Assembly: GCA_026692885.1 (NCBI GenBank)
Contig: JAPLNJ010001013.1
Coordinates: forward strand, 1-5,082
Length of the DNA stretch: 5,082 bases
Direction: 5' to 3'
DNA from: Planctomycetota bacterium
GTDB taxonomy: Bacteria > Planctomycetota > Planctomycetia > Pirellulales > Pirellulaceae
This document shows, one piece after another, positions 1-5,082 of the stretch (the stretch's first letter is position 1; every line of letters begins with the position of its first letter). Below the pieces are notes generated by a model. The model ran no database searches. It had not been told where the DNA came from and saw only the letters and a program-made list of their open reading frames with translations. A program made the position numbers and the translations under genes.

Positions 1-174
1 CAGCCCACCGTCGTCGCCATGGAGTTGGGGCTGTGCGAGCCTCGCAACAACGCCTTGGTCATCCGTTTCGAGCTTGTGGAGCCCAACCCACGTTCGCGTG
101 GGGCCAAGACCTGGATGGGATTTGATTGCCTGTTGGTTCAGCAGGAACTGGTTCCAAGCAGATCGCCCCAGTAA
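1..174 (+). CDS. C-terminal end of an upstream gene, probable secreted beta-sandwich protein (partial)
   Basis: Frame 1 is open from the first base to a TAA at 172-174, giving 57 codons with no start in the window. The translation begins QPTVVAMELGLCEPRNN and ends near QQELVPSRSPQ. It alternates hydrophobic and polar residues (NALVIRFELVEPN, then TWMGFDCLLVQ), as in the last strands of a jelly-roll or galactose-binding-like domain. A 'G(F/L)D' turn followed by a hydrophobic strand is common at the C-terminus of secreted bacterial glycosidases and carbohydrate-binding modules. That assignment is inference; the fragment is too short to name a family. Codon choice is like that of the downstream genes, and the strand is the same. 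The gene ends 103 bases before the next start. A non-coding reading is possible but unlikely given the protein-like composition. Confidence 0.6.
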   Translation, partial: QPTVVAMELGLCEPRNNALVIRFELVEPNPRSRGAKTWMGFDCLLVQQELVPSRSPQ

Positions 175-191
175 CTGCCAAGGGGGCGATC
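161..191 (+). terminator. Perfect 9-bp inverted repeat around the stop codon, possible terminator or mRNA 3'-end hairpin
   Basis: GATCGCCCC (161-169) and GGGGCGATC (183-191) are exact reverse complements separated by a 13-base loop that contains the TAA of the upstream gene (172-174). The stem is GC-rich, so it should be stable in RNA. No T-run follows (next bases CCGACAGCCC), so it is not a canonical intrinsic terminator. It could instead stabilise the 3' end of the transcript, mark a factor-dependent termination region, or be a protein-binding palindrome. The inverted repeat is seen directly; its role is inferred. Confidence 0.4.
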
Positions 192-277
192 CCGACAGCC
201 CGCAGCATGCGTTTGGGGGTTGGGATTGCCTCGTTCATCTCAGCATTATGCGAGTCCATTTGGCGAAAAGAATTACC

Positions 278-1849
278 ATGTGCGAACTCCCGGACATCCT
301 CACCCGCGTCCCTATGCTCCGTGCCATCCCTGTGTGGGGCTTGCTCTTCATGTCTCTCACGGCCAGCGCGGAGGTCGTCGATGTCCGTCCGGTGTTGATC
401 GAGAAAGGCGACTCGCTGGGCATCGAGTATCGCAGCGGAGCGGAGTTGGTCGGACGCTCGACCGAGGCCGCACCGGCGGGCGTCGAGTTGCTGCTGCCGG
501 ATGCGCGGTCGGCGCCGGTTTCGTTTCAGACAAAAGCCGAACGCGAGGGCGTTATCGAGCTGGGACCGGCGAAGGTTGGGACCCTGACGCTGCGCTGGCG
601 CATCACACAGAAAACGCCCTCACTCGTGGAACGCACCCTGGAAGTGACCGCGGAGGCGGCGCAGCGATTCGCAGTCACCTTCCCGCTGGATGTGGTCTTG
701 GACGGTGAGTTCGCTTCGTTCACCGGCCCCGGTGAAGCCCGCACGCTGCATGACACGGTACGCGGATCGGCGAAGACCGAGACCTTCCCCGTGGCAATGG
801 TCCGCACGTCAAAGAGTGTCTTCGGTGTTGTGGCTGACTCGACGGGCTTGTGGGAAAACCGCTGCCAGGTGTTGCTGGACCCTCCGGGCCATCGGCTGGC
901 GGTGCTCACGGGCGACGGCCGCGCTCCCTATCCCCTGATCATCAAGCCCCCGGAAGACGCGCGGGACACGTACCAGTACCAGATGGATGGCTGGCAATCG
1001 CTGGCCGCCGGCGAGACACGGCGCTTTACTACATGGGTTTTTGCCAGTCCGGCCCGCACGCACTACGACGCCCAGGTAGCCGCCCATCTGGCGGTAGCCA
1101 ACGGCAAAGGCTGGAACTCGTCCGTGCTGGAAGCCATCCTCCGCAACACGTCGCTGTTCCTGCTGCGGCGCAACCTGGCACTCGATGCCAACAACCAGCC
1201 GCGGGACGGACGCTACATCTTTATCTCCGGCCCTGGCTACGGCTGGAAACAATGGGTCAGCGATGGATTCTACACCGCCTTGGGTTTGGACGATCCGGAG
1301 AAGACCATTGAGTCCCAGCGGGCGGTCTTCTGGACCCGGATGGATTACGAGGATAATTCGCACTATTACCTGATCTGGGCCGTGCTGATGAAGCGGGCCG
1401 GAGGCACGGTGAACGAGCCGCTCGCCCGTCGGGCCTACGAGTTCCTACGCCGCCACGAGAAGGACGGTTTCTACATCCCGCCGTCGCTTCCCGGCTCGCC
1501 CAATCCCAGAGGCTGGAAGACGTATCACGACGTGCTGCTGTATGACGATGACGACTGCCCGACGAGCAACCAGGGCTTTCATTGCGGTGCGTTGCTCGCG
1601 GCACGGGAGCTGGGATTCGAGGTCACCGAACAAGACATCGAACGTGCGATTGACGGCTATCGCTCGCTGTTCAACGTCGAACGTGGCTTCCTGCCCACCA
1701 GCCGCAAGCAGCGGGACACGCTGGGACAGGACACGCTGTACGGCGCAACGCTGACCTACGCGGTGTTTGGCCGCAAGCTGCTCACCGACGAGCAGGTGTT
1801 GACGCACGTTCGCACGTCCGAGCGGGTGAAGACGCCTTTCGGGTTGTGA
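278..1849 (+). CDS. Secreted probable (alpha/alpha)6-barrel glycosidase, N-terminal and central part, ended by a premature in-frame TGA
   Basis: The fragment is 523 codons from ATG 278. The start is uncertain: ATG 248 and ATG 314 are in frame. ATG 278 was chosen for the weak purine stretch GCGAAAAGA upstream; residues encoded before 248 do not look like protein. Residues 13-31 form a signal peptide (MLRAIPVWGLLFMSLTASA) with ASA before the likely cleavage site. Residues about 32-265 are beta-rich. From about 275 the protein is helical, with aromatic and acidic patches such as GWKQWVSDGF (322-331), DYEDNSHYY (356-364), YDDDDCPTSNQGFH (422-435) and GQDTLYG (483-489). A beta-supersandwich followed by an (alpha/alpha)6 barrel is the plan of six-hairpin glycosidases (GH15/65/94-like clans). 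I cannot assign a GH family or name catalytic residues. The barrel is incomplete here, and its missing end is encoded in the same frame directly after the stop. Adjacent to a sialidase, it probably acts on glycans outside the cytoplasm. Without the C-terminal part it is likely inactive. Confidence 0.75.
   Translation: MCELPDILTRVPMLRAIPVWGLLFMSLTASAEVVDVRPVLIEKGDSLGIEYRSGAELVGRSTEAAPAGVELLLPDARSAPVSFQTKAEREGVIELGPAKVGTLTLRWRITQKTPSLVERTLEVTAEAAQRFAVTFPLDVVLDGEFASFTGPGEARTLHDTVRGSAKTETFPVAMVRTSKSVFGVVADSTGLWENRCQVLLDPPGHRLAVLTGDGRAPYPLIIKPPEDARDTYQYQMDGWQSLAAGETRRFTTWVFASPARTHYDAQVAAHLAVANGKGWNSSVLEAILRNTSLFLLRRNLALDANNQPRDGRYIFISGPGYGWKQWVSDGFYTALGLDDPEKTIESQRAVFWTRMDYEDNSHYYLIWAVLMKRAGGTVNEPLARRAYEFLRRHEKDGFYIPPSLPGSPNPRGWKTYHDVLLYDDDDCPTSNQGFHCGALLAARELGFEVTEQDIERAIDGYRSLFNVERGFLPTSRKQRDTLGQDTLYGATLTYAVFGRKLLTDEQVLTHVRTSERVKTPFGL
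1847..1849 (+). other. In-frame TGA interrupting the glycosidase gene
   Basis: The codon lies between TTG (Leu) and GTG (Val) at codon 524 counted from ATG 278. The reading frame before and after it is identical, with no shift. Protein-like sequence in that frame continues to a second TGA at 2279-2281. A single C-to-T transition from CGA (Arg) would create it, and Arg fits the context FGL-x-VISQADGSLLPG. TGA also ends the sialidase gene at 3970-3972, so it is an ordinary stop in this genome. A true nonsense mutation and a sequencing or consensus error are both possible. Confidence 0.8.
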
Positions 1850-2281
1850 GTGATCTCCCAAGCGGACGGCTCGTTGCTGCCAGGCCACAGCGGCGTGTAT
1901 TGCTTCGGCGGCTCCTGGTTCCTGAACGACGCCGCGAACTACTTGCTGGCAGGCGTCCATGGTCTGCCGACCGCCGAAGTGGACGCGCTGCTCGCCGAGC
2001 GGATCGCACGGGAAATCATCCATGTGCCGGCCTTCAACGAGTCCATCAGCACGGTGACCGGCCAGCCCCATGGACACATCCTGTACTCGTGGAATTCCGG
2101 CTACTGGTGGCTGCGCAAAGAAATCCGCCGCCGCCTCGGCCAGACCGGTCCCGACGCGGTGGGCGTGGCGATTGATGCCCGTTTGGGCGTCGTCCGCGAA
2201 AACGGTGTCCTGCGGCAGGAACCAGGCAGGGTTACGCAGCCTGCGATGCCCGGCTCCGGCCAATCACCTGAGAAGAAATGA
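1850..2281 (+). CDS. C-terminal part of the interrupted glycosidase (same frame, after the internal stop)
   Basis: These 143 codons follow the TGA at 1847-1849 in the same frame. The first codon is GTG, which could serve as a start directly abutting the stop, but no Shine-Dalgarno sequence precedes it. Independent translation would therefore need re-initiation. The protein has no signal peptide. It reads as the last helices of an (alpha/alpha)6 barrel: a glycine- and aromatic-rich segment GHSGVYCFGGSWFLNDAANY, then amphipathic helices, then HVPAFNES and SWNSGYWWLRKEI near its end. Numbered on the joined gene these are about residues 536-555, 585-592 and 604-615, with an acidic residue at E588. 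The last 55 or so residues are a less structured tail ending GSGQSPEKK. Joined with the preceding part and one residue at the stop, the product is 667 residues, a normal size for a secreted sandwich-plus-barrel glycosidase. I read this as the remnant of a single broken gene and not as a separate one. Confidence 0.65.
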   Translation: MISQADGSLLPGHSGVYCFGGSWFLNDAANYLLAGVHGLPTAEVDALLAERIAREIIHVPAFNESISTVTGQPHGHILYSWNSGYWWLRKEIRRRLGQTGPDAVGVAIDARLGVVRENGVLRQEPGRVTQPAMPGSGQSPEKK

Positions 2282-2318
2282 CCTCCTTGACTCGTGGCCA
2301 GTGAACTGGCTCTGGAGG
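2282..2318 (+). other. Small bipartite hairpin immediately after the glycosidase stop
   Basis: An inner stem GCCAG (2297-2301) / CTGGC (2306-2310) closes a TGAA loop. An outer stem CCTCC (2282-2286) / GGAGG (2314-2318) encloses it, with unpaired bases between the two stems. It lies in the 80-base gap before the sialidase. No T-run follows, so intrinsic termination is unlikely. CTCCTT at 2283-2288 is also an exact complement of the sialidase ribosome binding site AAGGAG (2351-2356), so an alternative fold is possible. Any regulatory role is speculative. Confidence 0.25.
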
Positions 2319-2350
2319 CGACCGAGGTCACGGCGTGCCCGAGGCAGCAG

Positions 2351-2356
2351 AAGGAG
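2351..2356 (+). promoter_or_regulatory. Ribosome binding site that fixes the sialidase start
   Basis: AAGGAG lies five bases before ATG 2362, an optimal Shine-Dalgarno spacing. It rules out the in-frame GTG at 2335, nine codons upstream, which would place this site inside the coding region. Confidence 0.8.
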
Positions 2357-2361
2357 ATCGC

Positions 2362-3972
2362 ATGAACCACCATCCACGGCTTTGCACATTGGCGTATCTT
2401 GTAGTGTCGTGTCTGGCACTCGGACCAACAAACTGCGGGAACGACGTCTTTGGAAAAGATTCCGCCACAAGGCTTGCCGCCGTTGCGATACGGCCCGTTC
2501 ATCCGGTGCTGATCCGCAACGAGCACGGTCCGCTATTACGCATCGTTGTGGAGGTGGAGAACCGAAACGATGTGGGTGTCACGGGCCTATCCTTCTCGCT
2601 CGACGGCACCGATGACCTCGACGATCTCGATTCGCTGGCCTTGTTCACCACCGGCGACAAAGAGGCGTTCTCGCCCGCAACGACGATCGGCGAGCGAGTG
2701 AAGCCGGAGGCGACGATTGCGTTTCGCTGCGAGCAGCATCTTCGCGCCGGCAAACACGTGTTTTGGCTATCGTGCCGGTTGAAGGACACGGCCGACTTGT
2801 CGCACCGCATCGCCGCCGCGTGTACCGCGATCGGGACAACGGCTGGCCGGCTCACTCCAGACGATGCATCGCCCGGCATCCGGCAGCGGATCGGCATCGC
2901 ACTCCGCAAGCATCGAGACGACGGAGTGCACACCTATCGCATCCCCGCACTCGCCGCGACACCCAAGGGCACGTTGCTGTGCGTGTACGACATGCGGCGG
3001 CGGATGGGTCGAGACCTGCAGGAGGACATCGACACGGGCCTCAGCCGCAGCACAGATGGAGGACGAACCTGGGAACCTGTCCGTGTCATCATGGACATGG
3101 GGCAGTACGGCGGGCTGCCACAGGAGCAGAACGGCTGCAGCGATCCGGGCCTCATCGTCGATCAGCAGACGGGCGAAGTTTTCTGCTTCGCTGTCTGGAT
3201 GCACGGCAAGCCCGGCAAGCACCAATGGACCGGCGATGGTTCGGAACCTGGCTACGAAATCGGCAAGAGCGCTCAGTTCTTGATGGTTCGCTCTCAAGAC
3301 GACGGCCGCACGTGGAGCCAACCGGAGAACCTGACCCGCCAGCTGAAGCAGGAAGCCTGGTGGCTGCTCGCCCCGTCCCCGCAGCAAGGCATCAATCTGC
3401 CGGATGGCATACTCGTGATGCCGGTGGAAGGACGCGACGAGACGGGCGCAACGTTCGCGACGGTGATGATCAGCCGCAACCACGGCGCGACCTGGACGGT
3501 CGGCAAGCCGGCCTTCAGCGGCGGCAATGAATGCCAAGCGGCTGAACTCGGTGACGGCTCGATCATGCTCAACATGCGCAATGACCACGAACGTTTTCGC
3601 GCGGTCTTCGTGACGAAGGACTTGGGGCAGACGTGGCAGCCCCACGAAACCAATCGCAACACCTTGATCGAACCGAACTGCAACGGCAGCCTGCTGCGCA
3701 TGGATTACGATCAGGCCGGCGAAAAGAAGCATGTGCTGCTGTTCGCCAATCCGCATTCGCAGAAGGCCCGCACGCATCACACCATCCAGGTCAGCTTCGA
3801 CGACGGCCGCACATGGCCGAAGGAGCATCACCTGCTGCTGGACGAAGGCCGCGGCGCGGGTTACCCCAGCTTGACCCGCGTTGATGACCGGCATGTGGGG
3901 ATCGTCTACGAGGGGAGTCAGGCGCACCTCGTGTTTGAAAAACTCTCGTTGGCGGAACTGCTGGGTCGCTGA
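2362..3972 (+). CDS. Exported sialidase (exo-alpha-sialidase / neuraminidase, BNR-repeat, GH33-type)
   Basis: The product is 536 residues. It is expected to hydrolyse terminal alpha-linked sialic acids from glycoproteins, glycolipids or oligosaccharides outside the cytoplasm (EC 3.2.1.18). The N-terminus (MNHHPRLCTLAYLVVSCLAL) is an export signal; VVSC at 14-17 resembles a lipobox, so a lipoprotein is possible. Residues about 38-165 form a beta-rich domain like the BNR-associated N-terminal domain of bacterial sialidases. The six-bladed propeller follows. YRIP at 192-195 gives the first triad arginine, R193. Five Asp boxes are visible: STDGGRTW 230-237, SQDDGRTW 311-318, SRNHGATW 371-378, TKDLGQTW 418-425 and SFDDGRTW 478-485. 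Matching order and spacing to known GH33 enzymes, I assign R406 (NMRND) and R470 (KARTHH) to the arginine triad, D218 (RDLQ) as acid/base, Y501 (GYPS) as nucleophile and E390 (NECQ) as its partner. All are present, so the enzyme looks active. It starts 80 bases after the broken glycosidase and ends 49 bases before the propeller gene, probably in one operon. Confidence 0.93.
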   Translation: MNHHPRLCTLAYLVVSCLALGPTNCGNDVFGKDSATRLAAVAIRPVHPVLIRNEHGPLLRIVVEVENRNDVGVTGLSFSLDGTDDLDDLDSLALFTTGDKEAFSPATTIGERVKPEATIAFRCEQHLRAGKHVFWLSCRLKDTADLSHRIAAACTAIGTTAGRLTPDDASPGIRQRIGIALRKHRDDGVHTYRIPALAATPKGTLLCVYDMRRRMGRDLQEDIDTGLSRSTDGGRTWEPVRVIMDMGQYGGLPQEQNGCSDPGLIVDQQTGEVFCFAVWMHGKPGKHQWTGDGSEPGYEIGKSAQFLMVRSQDDGRTWSQPENLTRQLKQEAWWLLAPSPQQGINLPDGILVMPVEGRDETGATFATVMISRNHGATWTVGKPAFSGGNECQAAELGDGSIMLNMRNDHERFRAVFVTKDLGQTWQPHETNRNTLIEPNCNGSLLRMDYDQAGEKKHVLLFANPHSQKARTHHTIQVSFDDGRTWPKEHHLLLDEGRGAGYPSLTRVDDRHVGIVYEGSQAHLVFEKLSLAELLGR

Positions 3973-4010
3973 GATCCAGCCCCGACACAAACCGCCTGCG
4001 ACGCCATCGC

Positions 4011-4015
4011 GGAAG
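4011..4015 (+). promoter_or_regulatory. Likely ribosome binding site of the propeller gene
   Basis: GGAAG lies six bases before ATG 4022. An in-frame ATG at 4016 is too close to this site, so 4022 is preferred. The 49-base gap after the sialidase stop shows no obvious terminator or promoter, which favours co-transcription. Confidence 0.5.
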
Positions 4016-4021
4016 ATGACC

Positions 4022-5082
4022 ATGAAAGCCATCCTGCTACTTGTCCTGTTGCCGCCGACTCTGGGCATGGCCTGCACCGCGCAACCGGAACTGGTAGACC
4101 GAATGATCGGCTACACCGAGTTCCAGACGAATCTGCCCGGCGGGCGGCATGCGAACGTGCGCACGATGCGGTCGGTGGTTGTGAAGGCGGATGGATCGGG
4201 ACGACGTCTGGTGGCCACGGAACTCGCCGATGAGCTGGACACGTGGACGCAGTTCGCGGGCTGGTCACCGGATGGGCAGACGGCAGTTGTCGCCCGCGGG
4301 TGGCAGAGTCCCGAAAATGCTCGGTGGGAAGAGGAACACCAAACGTTTCGCTTCACGCAGGAGGGTTGGCGGCTGGATTCGTACCTCGTGGAGCTTGCCA
4401 CCGTCAAGGCGACCAACGTCACAGCGGTCGAACGAGTCAGCTTCTACAATGGCGGGCTGTTCTTCTGGCCGAACGACCCGACGAAACTTGGCTTCACAGC
4501 CCTGATCGACGGCAACTCGCACCCGTTTCGCATGGATCGCGACGGCCGGAACAAAGTCGATTTGACGAAGGACTCGCAGGAGTTTACCTACGGCTTCAGC
4601 AGTTCGCGCGACGGCCGGCGGATTGCCTATCACAAGAGCTATCAGGTGTATCTGGCGGATGCCGACGGCTCGAACACACGGCACGTGCAGACCGGCCAGC
4701 CGTTCAACTTTGCGCCGGCTTGGTCGCCTGACGGGCAATGGGTGCTGTTCGTCAGCGGCGAGCACTACAACTGCCACCCGCACGTCGTCCGTGCTGACGG
4801 CACGGGACTGCACAAACTGGCCGACCGTGGCGGCTATCGGGGCGTGATCGAATTCCTCGATGTCCCCGACTTCCACGGCGGCAGCAGCGACGTACCAGTT
4901 TGGGCGGCGGATGGGCAGTCTGTCTTCTACGCCGCCCAAGTCGGCTCGAACGTCGAGTTGTTTCAGATCTCGCTCGACGGCAGGATCGTCCAACTCACGA
5001 AGACCCCGGCAGGGACACTTCATTACCACCCGCAGCCTTCGCCGGACGGCCAATGGCTGTTGTACGGCTCGAAACGCGACGG
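4022..5082 (+). CDS. Secreted TolB-type (PD40/WD40-like) beta-propeller protein, partial at the window end
   Basis: The frame is open from ATG 4022 to the end of the window, 353 full codons, with the C-terminus missing. The N-terminus (MKAILLLVLLPPTLGMACTA) is a signal peptide with a basic residue and a leucine-rich core. The cysteine at 18 lacks a clean lipobox (GMAC), so ordinary secretion is more likely. PD40-type blade motifs recur: GWSPDGQ near 80-86, SSRDGRRIAY near 194-203, AWSPDGQWVLF near 233-243, WAADGQSVFY near 294-303 and PSPDGQWLLYGSKRDG at the cut edge. Between the first two lies a block with FWPNDPTKLGFTALIDG and FRMDRDG, probably another blade. Such propellers occur in TolB and in many exported proteins of unknown function, where they bind proteins or ligands, and some are fused to enzymes. 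No catalytic motif is visible here. Its position after a sialidase suggests a role in glycan use, such as binding or complex assembly. This is not the tol-pal TolB: no tol-pal genes are adjacent. Confidence 0.8.
   Translation, partial: MKAILLLVLLPPTLGMACTAQPELVDRMIGYTEFQTNLPGGRHANVRTMRSVVVKADGSGRRLVATELADELDTWTQFAGWSPDGQTAVVARGWQSPENARWEEEHQTFRFTQEGWRLDSYLVELATVKATNVTAVERVSFYNGGLFFWPNDPTKLGFTALIDGNSHPFRMDRDGRNKVDLTKDSQEFTYGFSSSRDGRRIAYHKSYQVYLADADGSNTRHVQTGQPFNFAPAWSPDGQWVLFVSGEHYNCHPHVVRADGTGLHKLADRGGYRGVIEFLDVPDFHGGSSDVPVWAADGQSVFYAAQVGSNVELFQISLDGRIVQLTKTPAGTLHYHPQPSPDGQWLLYGSKRD

Noticed and set aside
220..249. Promoter-like TTGGGA (220-225) and CATTAT (244-249) spaced by 18 bases before the glycosidase start
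   Set aside because: Each hexamer matches only four of six sigma-70 consensus bases, and the second overlaps a possible ATG at 248. This is expected by chance, and promoter consensus in the likely host group is poorly defined.
74..277. Extension of the glycosidase gene upstream to a TTG at 74
   Set aside because: The translated stretch does not resemble protein. It overlaps the better-supported frame-1 end of the upstream gene (1-174) and would bury the signal peptide about 80 residues inside.
1847..1900. TGA at 1847 as selenocysteine or a recoded codon
   Set aside because: The only stem seen just downstream is a weak four-pair one, not a convincing SECIS. TGA terminates the sialidase gene nearby, and the proposed protein type is not a known selenoprotein. 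A simple nonsense change or base error is more economical.
1445..2263. A 272-codon open frame on the minus strand across the internal stop
   Set aside because: It shadows the + strand glycosidase, whose protein features are coherent on both sides of the stop. The minus-strand translation looks like low-information antisense sequence.
2767..4077. A 436-codon open frame on the minus strand opposite the sialidase
   Set aside because: It is the antisense shadow of a GC-rich gene with strong codon bias. The sialidase on the + strand has unmistakable motifs, and the minus-strand translation shows no recognisable domain.
4265..5053. A 262-codon open frame on the minus strand within the propeller gene
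   Set aside because: The + strand frame is open through the whole stretch with a signal peptide and repeated SPDG motifs; the minus frame is a shadow.

Overview
The window is GC-rich bacterial DNA with every supported gene on the + strand. It looks like part of a polysaccharide-degradation cluster of secreted proteins. The export signals, the BNR sialidase, the TolB-type propeller and the tandem secreted glycosidases resemble clusters common in Planctomycetota (Pirellulales-like genomes). That taxonomic guess is an inference from style and protein content only; no marker gene is present.

Layout. Positions 1-174 hold the last 57 codons of an upstream gene whose C-terminus looks like a beta-sandwich. 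Its stop codon sits in the loop of a perfect 9-bp inverted repeat (161-191). A short spacer leads to a large secreted two-domain protein (278-2281): an N-terminal beta-rich domain followed by a helical, probable (alpha/alpha)6-barrel glycosidase domain. This gene is broken by an in-frame TGA at 1847-1849. Homology-like, codon-biased sequence continues in the same frame for another 143 codons, so 278-1849 and 1850-2281 are best read as two halves of one gene. After an 80-base gap with a small hairpin and a strong Shine-Dalgarno sequence comes an intact exported sialidase (2362-3972). It has five Asp boxes and a complete candidate catalytic set. After 49 more bases a secreted TolB/PD40-type beta-propeller protein starts at 4022 and runs off the window end.

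How they may work together. The sialidase would release terminal sialic acids from glycoconjugates. The neighbouring barrel protein would act on another linkage in the same glycan. The propeller could bind partners or substrate in the periplasm or at the surface. Same-strand packing with short gaps suggests one transcript from the barrel gene through the propeller gene. I found no RNA genes, mobile elements, CRISPR arrays or long repeats. The most notable anomaly is the single stop codon that splits the glycosidase gene.
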